This document shows, one piece after another, positions 21,481-34,829 of a DNA stretch of 64,000 nt. The translations under genes and the position numbers were made by a program. This DNA comes from Fratercula arctica (Eukaryota > Chordata > Aves > Charadriiformes > Alcidae): NCBI GenBank assembly GCA_947846985.1, contig CANTUZ010000002.1, positions 16,254,087 to 16,318,086 on the forward strand, read 5' to 3'. Within the stretch, counting starts at the first letter, position 1. Each line of letters starts with the position of its first letter. The notes beneath the pieces are model-generated. The model worked only from the letters and a program-made list of their open reading frames with translations. It ran no database searches and was not told the origin of the DNA.

Positions 21481-24400
21481 GATACTCTGAATCAAATAGT
21501 TTCAAGAACTTTCTTTGCAAACTATCAAGGAGCCTAGCTTCACCCCCGTAAACCTTCCAGCATGTTGTAGCTAAAAAATTAAAAATGCAGAGCTGGAAAT
21601 GGAATGTACAGAGAACTGATTCAGCTGTCATTTTCTGCTACTGATAAAATCAGATACAGTACATAGGAAATGCTTCATCTTCTTTCTTCCGCCCCCTACT
21701 TCAGTTTTTAAGGAAAGTAAGTCACGTTTTCTCATATATAGAAAAAAAGGCGACTCATTTTCCAACTAAAACAAATATTTTTCTTAAACCAACTTCATTT
21801 TCCCAAATATTTGACAGGAGCAGACTGTATAGTTCTGAAGTTTAGTCAGCTGTGCGGATTGACTTTTGAAGTGTAAAATAAACCTTTACTTAACAGATGT
21901 CAAGAATACGACTTTGTGAGATAATGACAGGTTTTGTAATAGGTTGGTGGTGGTTCTTTCTAAGTGGAATGAATGAAGTTTTGGTGCCAACTCTTTAAAA
22001 AAAAATGACAACATGATTATTAACAATTGACTGGAATCAGGAAAGAAAAATCAACAACAAAACTGACTGTACTTCTTTTTTGTGTGTTTGGAAGGCACAA
22101 ATTGCTCAGTAAATTGCACGGAAGTACAATTATCTTTAATAGGTACACGCTTTCTTCATTTGGGAGCTGCAACAGAACTGCAATCCAGTGCCCAGGAGGA
22201 CAACCTCAGACTTGAGACATCAGCCAAAGTTGACAAAGTTAACCTCTTTCTTAGGCCCATCTTCCTCTACAGAACTTGCATATCCTGATTCCACACTAAT
22301 TTGATGACAATTTCAAGAGATGACTCATCCCTCATTCAGTCAAAAACAGTTCACTGCCCCACCAGTTCACACGACTTCTACTTCTGGGGACGGAAATAGG
22401 ATCCACTACAAGAATCATGTATTCTACCACCTTCCCAGGAAACAGGGCCGCTTTTGCTGTCAGCACAGTCAACAGTATGAGAAGGACATTAACACCCCCT
22501 CTAAATATTTCACACAGAGCCAACACTTTGCTGTGCAAAACACCAGCAGTGAAGGCTTGGAAAAGTTGATGCACCTGAGGTGAGTGGCACTAACTTTCCC
22601 TGCTGGCTGAACCCATTGGTATTTGGTATAGATTCCAGCAAACTTTCTAATCCTCCAAAAATAGCCCTGTGGACTGTCCCAGTGCCATCTGGTTGGCTGC
22701 AATAGTTCTGTACTGTCAGCCAGAGTACATCATCCTGAGCTGGAAACAGAAACATGGGCTTATTGCAGGATTCAGAGAATAGATGAGGGACATTCTTATC
22801 TCTGGTGGCCCCACACTGAACTTGCTTGATGGCAATCAGGAGCTGCTCTAGGCAGACCTGAGAGTGTGAGTTTTCACAGGGGCTGGGTCCCCATTAGAAG
22901 GGAGTACTAACATGGACATGTGTACTGACTTTTCTCATTTGCTGGCCTTGTGCCTGAGAGCCAGACCTGCTTCTATATATATCAAAAATTTTGAAGTCCC
23001 TTGGGAACAGCTATCCTTTGCCAGTGAAACCACGTGTTGCTCATCCCCCTGTCAGTGCTATATTCCCAGCTCCCGGCCCTGACAGCTGACACACTGCTGA
23101 GACCAGCAGTGGAGAGGATGGCCAGCCATCCCCATCTGCCTGTTAGGTCACCCAAGGACCAGCGCTCACCACCTCTCCTGCTTTCTCATCAGCGTCCTTC
23201 AGGCTGGCCCCTCAGGTACTTGTCCTGCTACTCCAGCTCATCTCTATATTTCTGCCCATTTTTATTTGGGTTCATCTTCTTCTTGTCAGTTCCTCACTGC
23301 TTTGTTGAAATTACATATTTTTTTTCCTCTCATCTTCTCTTTATTGCAATTTTGTCTGCTGTTCCTCAGATTCCCCTTCCAACCTTCAGGTTCCCATGAA
23401 TCCTCTGCAGCCAGTTTTATAGCTCTCCTCCACACATTACTTCACCTTTCCTTCCATCCTATCAATACACATTTGACAGTCCCCTCCACTCTGTTGCTCC
23501 TAATTTCCGAGTTTACTATACCCCTGGTTATTCTGTACAGGGATGTGAGGAGGAGAGGGATGAGTCATCCAAAACCTTTGTACATGTGTACAAATGCCAC
23601 TTCAAGTCTGAGTTTTGAGAGGCCATGTTATTAAAAAGTGACCATTCATATCCAGGCCAAATGTTATTTCAAAGCATATCCTTCCTTCCCTCTCTGAATT
23701 GCCGGATTTAGTTTCCAACAGAAGCTAGTGAAGAAAAAGAAAATACTTGCTCTGCATAGGGTATTAATGCAGCAGGCCTGCAGTGGCTCTTCTGGAGCCC
23801 TCCTCATCTACAATGGAAATCCATGTAAGCCCCCTGTAAATACACACCCTCAGCATTTCTGCTAAATGCATGCTATTTACACAATCGCCCATTACAACAG
23901 CCCATCTGTCAACCCTCTTTCATGGCCACAGGTGGAGGATGAAAAATTCTTTTGAAGAGAGCACTGAGGGTCTTTGGAGGAAAGCTTGTTTGCCGCTGTA
24001 TAGCTGGGCCTCCCACAGAGCCAAGATCTGCAACCTTCTGGGGCTCCCAGCCATGGCTGGCCTTTAGTCAAACAGTGCCCAAGGCAAGCCAGAATTTCAT
24101 GCCTTTCCAAATCACTAATTGATTGGGGATAAACATTAACCTAGAATTTCAGTCGTGCAGTCTAGTCTTAAGGATGCCAGGCAGCCGCCCAGCTAACCCA
24201 CCCCTCAGGCTAACCCTACTTCAAGGGTCTTTGTATAAAACCCAGAATGTCGTGGAAGTTTAGTTCGTTTTATGGTACAGACAACTACAAAGCATCTAAA
24301 TGTTTTTATTTTTAAGAGCTTCCCTTTAATTCAGAAAATTAATGTGAAAATATGGTGGACAGAAGCAGGGCATGTCCCAAGCTCTCAAGATGGATTCCCT

Positions 24401-25003
24401 GGTTCAGAGATCAGAGCAATGAACCAGCACCTCAGCTCAGATTGCAAACTGAAGCCAAACAATTATTTAGATCACATACACACTTTCAGTGACAGATAAT
24501 CCGCTCGCTCCCTGAACTCTGAGAGACATCTTGCCCTTCCAAAAATGTCATCACAGGTTCTCAGCGGATCTGGCAAAGAGTATGTGCAGTTTGAATACCA
24601 CTGGCCAGAGTCCAACACAGAGCATATAAGTCCTGGGCTCTCACCCCATCACCAGTGTGGGAATAAAGTTTCTAGGAGGCGGCTAGAAATCAAAGAAAGA
24701 ATGACAGAGACTTTTGTGACACTCTAAAACTATTTGCTGAGAGCTGTAAGGTTGCTAGCCTTTCTATTTTTTTTCCAGAATGATTCAATTACCCAATTAA
24801 AAAAGAAACAACCCACACTGATACACAATTCAAGCTGAAAAAAAACCAGCATGCGGCAGACTGTCCTTAGAGCCAGGTTGCCCCTTGCCTTGGACATATG
24901 GAATGCATTTATTGTATTATTTTTTCCATTACCTTTTTCTATTTTTTTTTCATTCATCTCATCTCAACATTTGTTTATAATTCTGCACCATCCTTGCTGA
25001 TCC
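21481..25003. other. Non-coding stretch, nothing recognised
   Basis: Unique-looking sequence. Frames at 22320-22583, 23034-23399 and 23266-23634 are hydrophobic or Ser/Pro-rich by composition and show no domain. The overlapping frames on both strands at 22320-22755 argue against real coding. Confidence 0.5.
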
Positions 25004-25040
25004 CTTCTTTCTTTTTTTTTTTTTTATTTTCTTTTTTTAT
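25004..25040. repeat. T-rich low-complexity run
   Basis: Poly-T with scattered C and A residues. No retroelement body was recognised beside it. Confidence 0.85.
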
Positions 25041-28000
25041 TAGAAGTGATTCTTTCTGAGCCTTCTACCCAAGTTTCATCCTGGTAGAGTATCAAACTAG
25101 GAACACTGAAGGTAAACTTTTGAACCCAGAGTGTTTGAGTTACTTCAAAATTAGGTAAAACCACTCGGAGACCAAAGGTCCTCTTTATGTTGAAAGAAGA
25201 AATGGGAAGGTAAGACATGTAGGAAGTGGTGAAATAAACCTCTCATTCTCTGCAGCATCATCAGCCAAGGACACGTCCACACCTTCCAGTGCAGTATTAC
25301 ACCTTTGGCTTGCCCAAATCCAGTGTAGGTAAAAGCACCCTGACACTGACATCCCAGCTCAGGTCCTGGAGGCAGAACAACTACATTTACATAGCACAGG
25401 CCCCTAACAAAATAACTTTGCCTCTAAGCATGGCTAATTATCAAAGACACAACATTATCCTGAAACCAAATGAGAAGCTGGCCTGGGAATATCTATAGTA
25501 TGCTGTATGGTGCAATATAGATATGCCAAATCAAAGCTACTGTTCAGTAGAATCCTTCCTGAATGCTACTCCCACAAATGTCAGTCAGATTGATTTCTGA
25601 CATGAAGTGCCCAATGACAGCAACTGTGAAGTGTTTGGGAGTGTGCTGCCTTCCAATTTTTAAGTCTTTTATGTATTTAAGATGTATTGCTGTCAAAAAT
25701 AGAAGTTTTTCCATTATTCTTTGTCCTTTCAATCTTTTGTTTTGCAACTAGGCATATTCTCTCCCATCTGCTTTCTCTCCTGCTGATAGTTTTCTGCCTG
25801 TGGTGCATAAATGCAAAGTAATGGGTTATGTGGGCAGGGATGGAGCGTCCGTTAGACAACATAATTCTATGAAAAGGTGCAACCCCAGAATATTCACTTT
25901 CATAAACCTAATTGTCCCATCAGAGTCCTAATTGTCCTGTCAACAGCTCATTTCAAACTCCAGGAGTGTTGAGATCTGGGCAGTTGGAGAGAAGAGTGTT
26001 CTAAAATCTGCCCCAATAATATCTTATAGGGGACATAACAGCAGATCCGTGTGCTTTTCCCAGCAGGTTTCCCTCTGTAACTCTTCTCCAGTGAATAGAG
26101 CCATAGCTCATAGGAAATATGACCTGGCTATTTTGTATGGTCTTGACTATGGATCAGCTCTAACTGTATATACAATTTTGTCTGGATGCTGCTCACAGTA
26201 GGCTGGTGAGCTGTGGTACAGAATGCTGTAATGCTTTTATTCTGGGTCTGCAGTGTCTGCCTGTCTTATTTGTAGCTGATGGCTAAATTTCTATCTGATA
26301 CAATTGCTGAAATAGCCTTGAAATGGGAACTGCCTGTAGCTGATGTAGTGATGTCTACCAGCATTTGCAGAATCTAAATGACAAGCTCCAAACACTAGCC
26401 TCATCTTGAGTAGCATGGCCAGTTCCGTTTATCCCTGTTCCAAAAAGACATAACAAAATTGGTGCAGGCCAGGAAAATTACTCCCAGTTTCGCGTGGAGA
26501 ATAGATTTCATTTTAGAAGAGACTGAGAACAAGACTAAGTGAGAAGACAGAGACAGAATTCAGCTCTCCTTAGAGTACAATAGCCAGATCACGGCACTCT
26601 GCTTCCATACCACAACCGTGTCACATCTGGCCCGTTCAGGGCATGGCAAGGGTGATCTTGGTTTTTCTGTATGTACCCACAAAAGCATGTGGCCATGTGG
26701 CTTGTTTAGCCTAAGAAAGCAGAAAGAGTGTTTACATCAGCATTTTGATTCAGATCCATTTTGAAGCAGATCTCCTGATCTGATAGCTTCACCTCGCAGA
26801 ATGGTTTTAGAGGGCACCAAATGGATTCCTTCCAGATGAAATTAATTTGGAATATGTGATAAAAGTTCACATGGTGAGCTCCATCCACTAATGGGAGTGC
26901 AGTGCACATGATCAGACTCAACCAAGCAGAGTAGGTAAAATCCCCAAAGTGTTTGCAACGTGGACGTGGACTCCTCAGCACCAAGTCTGATTCTACAGAT
27001 TTGGTCGTATGAAACCATGCTTCTTGCTAATGTAGACACAGCTAAATAATGTGTCCATTTGCTGAGAAACAAACTAAGAGAGCCCATGCTGAGCATCACT
27101 GCCCAGCTAGATTTTTTCAAAGACTCCTTGTTTAAAATTAGCTCAAGCATTTTCACACCACTCTAAGTTAACGACGACTGCAGTGAAGAAATTAAAAAGA
27201 GCCATTTGACTTAATGAAGTTGTGTATCAACTTTTTTAGCAAGACCAAAACAGGATAAGGAATTTTAAAAGATTTTAACTTTATGGAAAGGATTACACAA
27301 TCTGACGGCCTGTGTTAAACAGGGGATGGAGAGGACTTCCTCATCCCAAGAGTTTTCTCCTACTTCTGCCTACTTAGGAGGTGTCATTTCCTACATTTAT
27401 TTCAATATGTGCTAAACTAAACTAAATAATAGTATTACAAATAGCAATGAAACAAGAAAGGATTTATTTGAAAGAGAACTTTCCCTCCAAGGATCAAAGA
27501 CAAGGTCTCTAGCACCACACAGGGAAAACCTGGGTCAAAAAGCCCTGAAGAACTGTCACACCTGCATAAGGGAAATGAACTTTGTGAAACCCAAGAAATG
27601 CATCTTTTGTCTTAGATCTGAACTGAATTCAAGGGAACTCAGAAAAAATATAGGACCATATGTGGAATGTAGTTGGAATATAGATAAGGGTTGTCACATG
27701 TAGATGGACCTTGTTTCATAGACAGTGGGCTTCCTTTTTCAATCAGGAGAGAGACATAAGGGAGTTTCTTATGACCCCCTAATTCTTTGCCATTGTTTAA
27801 AAACAAAATTAGAGCAGTCTGAAGGTTGCTGCAAATTTTGTGAACTGGTTCCCAGGACGTCATATCCTTTGCAGCTTCTCAAAATGTGCTTGGCTCTGGC
27901 ACTTCAGTAATCACTGGAACACACACAGTCTAGCCAATACCCATGCCCAGCAAGAAAATTTGCATTAGTGCCCAGGTCCTTCAGCCTTAACAGATCTTTA

Positions 28001-28280
28001 CCTCTCCCAGATACATGCCCTGGGCTGTTGCCAAAGGGAAGGAGGCCTGATGCTGTGACAAGTGTCTGTCAGGGACTCACCCAGCAGGAACGTACCTCTT
28101 GCATTTCCTAAGGCTAAAGTGGTAGAAATTTGATTCTGTCCCTTTCACCATTCACCTTAAAACCTGTATTGGATTATACTTGCTACACAGGGAATTTTGC
28201 AGAAAGGACCAAGTAGAGAGACACCTCTGAACAGTCAGTTCCCCAGCAGCAATAGAAAAATTTCTGAGGTACACAGAGGA
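25041..28280. other. Non-coding stretch, nothing recognised
   Basis: Unique-looking sequence. Frames at 26706-26984 and 26842-27156 overlap on the same strand in different phases and resemble no known protein. Confidence 0.5.
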
Positions 28281-28480
28281 CATGTGGTTTTGTGATTAGT
28301 GAGCAGGACAGAGAGGTCAGGAACTCTGGGCTTCTCATATCTCTCACTGGCTTCCTCTGTGTCCTTGGGAGCGTCACTTAAACTTCTGTGCCTCAGGACC
28401 CACATCTCTGAAATGGAGATCATTAAACCTACCTACTTGTTGTGATCTGATCGTATTTGTAAAGTCACTTCACATCCCCA
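28281..28480 (+). mobile_element. MIR-type SINE, near full length
   Basis: Read on the plus strand, it follows the MIR consensus in order. A tRNA-derived head (tgtggttttgtgattagtg at 28284-28302; caggaactctgggcttc near 28318) is followed by the core (gtgtccttgggagcgtcac, 28359-28377), the stretch acttctgtgcctcagg, atctctgaaatggagatca, and the tail acctacctacttgttgtga with tttgtaaagtcactt. MIR is an ancient tRNA-derived SINE mobilised by L2-type LINEs; it is abundant in mammals and sparse in birds. It is non-autonomous, decayed and inactive. Confidence 0.85.
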
Positions 28481-29563
28481 AATGGCAGGACTTTATGGGT
28501 CCTAAGAACCATTAGTGTGGGCTGAGATTTACAAAGTAAATAGCTGGAGTTCCACTATTAGAGTTATTTAAGGAAAGCGTGGGTGTAAGCCTAATGTAAG
28601 TCATGTTCAAGAAACACACTTTCTTTGTTTCATTATTCACTTCCCACTTGGCATTCAAAGTATTTAGAGACTAATTGTTTTTAACACTTGTGTATATTTT
28701 TTCCTGTGACTGAAGATCACAATAGTGCATAAAAGTTGGACAAGTTTTAAATAAGTAAAGTAAAAACCCATGAACTTTGGAAATTTGAGTAGAAATTAAT
28801 ATATTCTTTAAGGGAGGATTTTTTTTTACTTACTGTCTGTGCTTGTGATGAATTTAAAAGAGCATGACAACTCATTTTTCAATAAGTGAGGAACTCCAAA
28901 AATATCAGCGTGATTGTTACTTAATTCTGCACATTTTTTTAAATAACATTGTTTTGAATGACCTTCTTAAAGTGAATTATACTAAACCATATATCAATAA
29001 CAGTCTTAGGGAATTACATCAAGCACCACGTGTTGGCTCTGCCTGCTGTGTCTGCCCATCTCTTTTAGTGCCACAGCTGTTTAGTGCCTGTTCATAATCA
29101 GAATGTCTATACAATTCCAACAAGAAGCAGTAAATCAAGTATCATAATCAGAGTTATCTTGAAAGTCTAGCAGCAGTCACCAAACCCTCTGAATGTTCTG
29201 CTACCCGGCATTTATCCCACATGTATGAAGGTTAAAGGCTGACATTAGGTCAAATGATGGATGTTCAGATCATGTCCAAACTGGAATGGAGAGAAGATTT
29301 GAGACTGAAACCAAAATTCAGTTGGTTTCAGGATTAGTATTTTGGGACAGGCCTGTAAAATATTCTGGGTAAATTGTAATTTCATAGAGATACAGTCTGT
29401 ACAAGAAACAGTATGAGAAGAATTTAAGCTAACATACAGATACGCAAATATAACTGTCATTTCATATGTACTTTAAGTCTGTATCAGTCAGAACTCAAGC
29501 CAACAAAAGTGATCTTGCACCTACCACCATAGACTGCCTGTTCCTGCCTTCGTGTCACCATTT
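28481..29563. other. Non-coding gap
   Basis: AT-rich unique-looking sequence; no gene or repeat was recognised. Confidence 0.5.
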
Positions 29564-29685
29564 ATTTAAAAGACGTGTGTATGTGGTGCTTAGGGACACG
29601 GCAGTGCTAGGTTAACAGTTAGACTTGATGATCTTAAAGGTCTTTTCCAAGCTAAATGATTATTTGACTCCGAGAGTCTATGATT
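29564..29685 (+). mobile_element. Avian CR1 LINE 3'-end fragment
   Basis: Plus-strand 3' end of an avian CR1: tttaaaagacgtgtgtatg near 29564, ggtgcttagggacacgg, cagtgctaggtt, acttgatgatcttaaagg at 29623-29640, tcttttccaagctaaatgat, then a degraded octamer tail ending near 29685. About a dozen bases of the usual sequence after agggaca are missing. It is a severely 5'-truncated insertion and the only CR1 in the window on the plus strand. Confidence 0.93.
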
Positions 29686-32374
29686 TCTCTGATCAAGTTC
29701 GTAAGAGAGTTCACATGAATAGTTTTGCCAGCATTACAGAAAGAGCAGTGGGAGGATAGTGATGAACAGCAGATGCAGAAGGATGCTGGGAGCTTTTAGT
29801 GACATCACTGACTCATGTCGCTCTAAAGTTGCAGCCTATGTCAGCAGCAGAAAAAAAATCTGTTTTCATGAAGGTGTAGTGTGTGTGACCTGTATGACTA
29901 CAAGACTCTTAGCTTTTTATCTGCTACTATTTGGTTTGTGACCATGGCGAAAATCAGCAGTAAGCTTCCAACAATCAGATGACTTGATGCCAACTTATGG
30001 TTTTCAACAGGATTTTCATAAGAACTTTTTTTCTTGAAAAGAACTGGAAGAAAAATAGACATTCTTTCACATTGTTTTAAATCAGAGGAGGTTTTAGTTG
30101 TATTGACCTTGTAGAAATATCATATGCAAGACAAAGTCAATTTTGCATTTCAGACGTTCTTGTGGAAATTTAGCTATTCTTTACAGCACCTGACTTTGAT
30201 GTGGAAAATGTGCTCCTTCTGGTTTGAATTCAACCCAAACCTAAACCACAGAGAAAGTTGAGGTCCAGAACTTGAACTAAAATCCCACTAAAAGGGCACA
30301 AGTGCCATCGTTGAGAAATTTCTTCTACAAGTCATGTTTGGTTACACCTCAGTAAAATGCCAGATCAAATGCCTTGCAGTCACTATGCAAGTTAGATTCC
30401 AAACAATATTCTGGTCTCTTTGAGGTAAGGACAAGTAAGGACAAGTGAGGGAAGAGTGTGCAGACCAGTCAAGGGTCACACACTGAGAGCAAACCCCCCA
30501 CACTCAGTTCCCAAAATGTACACAGGCAAACAGACCCGATCCCTTCCATCTCCACAGCACTTCAGAGCCACTGTTCTGTTCTGTGACCCAGGTGCCAGAC
30601 CCAGCTGGACAGCCAAATCTACCGTCATGTCTGTTCAGAAGAAGGGTGGGACAGATGAGCAGAGAGGGTGAATTTCTTACCTGAGCCCAACACCACGGCA
30701 TGTGGCTGACCTTCTCACCCACTCTGGGAGAAAATCCTGCAGAGCTCTGTCTTAGAGTCCTTGTCTCATGAATGTGTCTGCAATGGGCACTGAGGACTGC
30801 CCAAACCGAAGCAAACCAGCCAAGACAGAGCGAAGGTGATATTCATGGAGAACCAATGATTTTTCTGAAAAAGTGCACTCTGTACTTCCCTGCTTGCCAT
30901 GAGACTGTGCCACCTCAGGCATGGTGACTCCTTAAGATGTCCCTTAAGCAGCCTTCTGCAGGTCCCAGTGTCTCTTCCTTCATTTTACAGAGACACTTGT
31001 TACAGTTGTTGGCCATGCTAATGCGTTCTCCTCATTTTGTTAGGGACATCTGTGAAATAGCCTCAAAGGATTTTAGTGTATTCAGGCAGGATTTATGAAT
31101 GGGTTTTAATGCAGAAAACCTGCTGCTGAATACCCATGCTCAATCACACTTTGATAACCAGTCACTTAGATGGTTAAAATATAAATTCTGTGAGATGGGC
31201 TTCCTCCCACTTGGGCAATTACTACAAAAAGAGTTTACAGACAGGGCCATCTCACAACAGAGCCCTTCTTCCTGTTTCTCCATCCTATGGCTTCATAAAT
31301 CTCTGCTTGTGACATCATAATCTGTTGCTGTGGGAATCCTGCTGGTATCACAAACAGGGGATTACGACCTCAAAGTAGGAGCAAACAGAAAGAAGAAATT
31401 GGTTCCGTGAGAAAAAAAACATCCTCAGGGAAGATGAATAGATCATTCTCCCAGACCTTTCAAGATCAGGCTTACCCACGTCCTGGAAACCTGAGATGAG
31501 ATTCCAGATTGGTGTGCCTTAGTAACCTCATCTGCGGTGTCAAGAACCTACTGAAGACTCCCTTCACATCCCCCTACAAAAAGCTGGATAGGGATGCAAG
31601 GCAGATAGGTTTTTAGAACAAGTTCATAGGCAAAACATAGCAGAAGATCTCTTTTGTGATGACAGTGTAAAACACATTCCTTACCAGATAGGGTAAACTA
31701 GCTCTAATCAAATATGCATGTAAACTGAGCTTACATAAAGAAAGTTCAGTTCAACTTCTATCATCTGCCCATTTTATGACTTTGTTTTCATAATTTCATC
31801 TTTGAAGAACATGCCACAAGGTTTTGGCCATATCACTGTGGACACCTAAGAGAAGGGTCCCCTATGGGAACAGCTGCAGGAGACACTGTCTGAGCAGAGC
31901 ACTTACATCTGAGCAGCTCAGGGACCCAGTGGGTCACAGGCAAGTGTCAGCAGTATCATGCTGCTTACACTTGCTTCAGTGAGAGGCAGGACAGTGCCTC
32001 AAGATGTTCAGTGGAACCATGTTATGGCTGACTGAGACCCCTGAGAGTCACTGCAGTTTTGGAGCTGATGCCGGGACTCTCAGGTGTACTGCGGCTGGAA
32101 AAGTAGAAGGGGTTTGGTACCCTCCTTCATAATTTCCACACGGGGCTCTTCCAATGTTTATCCTTTACTATTAATCTATTTGAATAGAATTTGAAGGAAA
32201 TTCAAGATCAGTAAAGGCATATGCAAATATAACTTTTTTCTTGTAGGTCATTGCCATAGAAACTATTGCTACAGGATCTAGAGAGACATGGACAGATCAT
32301 CAGGGCACAGAAATGAGGGTCTCAGCCTCTTGGGTCCAGTAACATTAATACTTATGGAGATTTGCTCTATTTTT
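29686..32374. other. Non-coding stretch with a short tandem repeat
   Basis: Unique-looking sequence. A 10-base unit (gtaaggacaa) is repeated about 2.4 times at 30424-30447. Overlapping frames on opposite strands at 30456-30722 show no domain. Confidence 0.5.
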
Positions 32375-32460
32375 TTAGACAAATTATTTGTGTTCTTTTT
32401 CTTAGTTTTCCTACCTGCTAAATGGGAATAAAAATCCCAATTCATCTCACTGAAGTTCTA
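32375..32460 (+). mobile_element. Possible MIR fragment
   Basis: The stretch cttagttttcctacctgct, then aaatgggaataaaaatccc, with an upstream agacaaattattt resembles the core and tail of MIR (cctcagttt, cctcatctgtaaaatggg, ataataat). Only about 85 bases align by eye and divergence is high. It could be chance or another CORE-SINE. Confidence 0.5.
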
Positions 32461-33790
32461 GGAGGAAGCCTCATTTTGGGTGGATCAGCAACTGGAGAAG
32501 ACAATGCAATTGCTTTTGGGAGTGACTTTTCAATAAGGTTCAATCCAGACTCAGGCCTAAGGAGCCTTTGTGTACCCCCAGCCTGGGGACCTTCCCCTGT
32601 TCACGCCTCAGGGCAATAACTGAACATCACCCAGCAGAGCCATACTCTTCACTAAGCATTGGGTTTGATTAGAATCAGTTTTCAATACTCTGTATTGCAT
32701 CCTACATCATGTGCAATACCTCTGCTCCATGGGCAGCACGCAGGGGAAGGAGGGAGGTCCCTGGAACTGCCCTTGCAGCAATGCTGCTCTCAACTGTCCA
32801 TGATGTTGCCCCAGGCCCCCGCCAGGCTCGGCTTGTCTATTTAGTAAAATTGAAAATGTGTTCCTTCAAAATTAACTGCTCTAGCTGAGGGTCTAGTTTC
32901 TCAGTGAGCAATCTTAGACCGCACTGTAACCTTAAGCCATCTTTCCCTCATGCTTCCTATCTGATGTTCTTGATGATGCCTCTCTTGTACTGGCAGTAGG
33001 AATTGCATAGCATCATAACACAGAAAACAGATCCCTTTTTTTTTCTGTATATTTTTCAAACAAATCAGCTTGTTCATATGGTTGATGATACGACAGCTAG
33101 CACTGCCCCAAGGGAAGGGAATGTGTGGTCAGAGACATGGGGGAAGAGCTGAACCGCTGCTTTTGGCAGAAGTCTACATTCAGACCAGGGTAAACTGTTG
33201 AGGAAATAATTCCCTTACCTGCCTATTCTGTCATCATCATCTTGCTTTCTTTTACCATCAGTCTCATTCCGCTGGGTAGGTACTGAAGGACTCCACTTAA
33301 ACTGTTTCATTACAGTTGCTTCCCAAATTTTCCTGGGCAGGTGAACATACAGGTAATGTGGAAGTCTATATTACATCTGGAGAGAATACGGGAGTGGAGG
33401 GTGCTTGGGAAGGCTGAAATAGTTGTTGAAAGCTATTTGCTGTCTGGTTTCTAGGAGACAGCATGACTCATTGCATCTTGCCTTGTAGTCTGCACCTCTC
33501 AACCATTTATCAACTAACACACTTGATCAAGACTGATAAAAAATCTTTTAGAAAAATTATAGAGAGCTGCATTATAGAATGGGAACATTAAAGTGTGGAA
33601 ATAAAATGATTGCTGAAGATAAGGTCTGTTCCACTAACATTGAAGAATGTAGGCTCACATTCATCCCAAGGGATTTATTGGTGGAACTCCCACTAGTGCA
33701 AGTAATAAATGCATGCATAAGTCTCTTTGTATCTTGACAATTTTCCCCTTACCATGCTTTGACCAAACTTCACAGTCAGCAGTCTTTCTG
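32461..33790. other. Non-coding stretch, nothing recognised
   Basis: Unique-looking sequence without a supportable gene or repeat. Confidence 0.5.
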
Positions 33791-33807
33791 GGGGGGGACG
33801 GGTGGGG
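33791..33807 (+). other. Potential G-quadruplex
   Basis: Seven consecutive G residues, then ac, GGG, t and GGGG give four G-runs with one- or two-base loops. It is a short isolated motif with no gene context. Confidence 0.5.
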
Positions 33808-33908
33808 CTGTATCTTTAAATTATTATTGCCATTATTTCATTCAGCACTACCTAAATATATCAAAGCTAGAAAAGAATCTTAATTTTAGTTGAAAAGTAC
33901 CATTTACA

Positions 33909-33963
33909 TATGCACACCGTTGTAAGAACAATGGTGTACATACCACACCATTATAAGAACAAT
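33909..33963. repeat. Hairpin with partial tandem duplication
   Basis: The arms tatgcacaccgttgt (33909-33923) and acaatggtgtacata (33928-33942) pair at 13 of 15 positions across a four-base loop. A 20-base stretch of the stem (33913-33932) recurs with two changes at 33944-33963 (offset 31 bases). No flanking transposon ends were identified. Confidence 0.75.
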
Positions 33964-34829
33964 AAATAACAGTAATAGCAATAATAACAGTAATGGTCCA
34001 GAACATGATTTCAGAACCACAAAAGAGCAGACGTGGATTTGGTGTGGTAATCATAAATAAGAAATAGCTGGCAATTAACACATTGCATTTCAAGCTCTGA
34101 AAGGAAAATGACACTAGTGTGATAAGGATATTTTCTGCATCTCATTTAGAATAAAGGTGTAAACGGCATATACGACATTTCATAACTGTATATGCCCAGA
34201 GATTAGAATGCAGGAAGCAAGGCAGAGACATCACACATAGATTACAACGGAAAGTTCAGTTACTGCTGTAGAATGTACAGATTCGGTCTTATGAAAACAG
34301 CTCTCTGAATGCCTTTTCTGACAAGCAAGAAAATGTTGTCAAACATTTGATTCATCAAATGTTATCTTCGCTATACAAGAAAAGTATTCTAAGCCCTGAC
34401 AAAGCCCAGGAAGCAGAAAATGAAATGAAACAGAACAACTTTGCTGCCTGTCCAGAGGAAAAAATCAATAAATATGACCACTGAAAATGAGAATATTCCT
34501 TTTTATGCAAATCTAGGGCTTCCATTTTGAGGCTGATAAGGTAAACGGCTCCATTCATGTTGAATTTTAAAAGGCACAGCTGAAGAATAGGGGTGACATT
34601 TTCCACAGGGTGCACCTGCTTTAGAACTGTAAACCTTGGTTTTAGGTGGTTTAGATGCCTATGAGTCACACGTTCAGGATGGAGACACTGAAAGTTGTGG
34701 ATGTGCACCAGAAAGTGCAGTTTCAGATTGACCAGATCTCCTGAACCCAGGTGGAATCCAGGTAAGGGGGTTTGTATGAATGAAAATAAATGAAGACGAG
34801 AACTCTGTCTGAGGTTACTGCCTTCAGCA
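33964..34829. other. Non-coding gap
   Basis: AT-rich sequence. The 161-codon minus-strand frame at 34355-34840 has no recognisable domain and no splice context. Confidence 0.5.
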
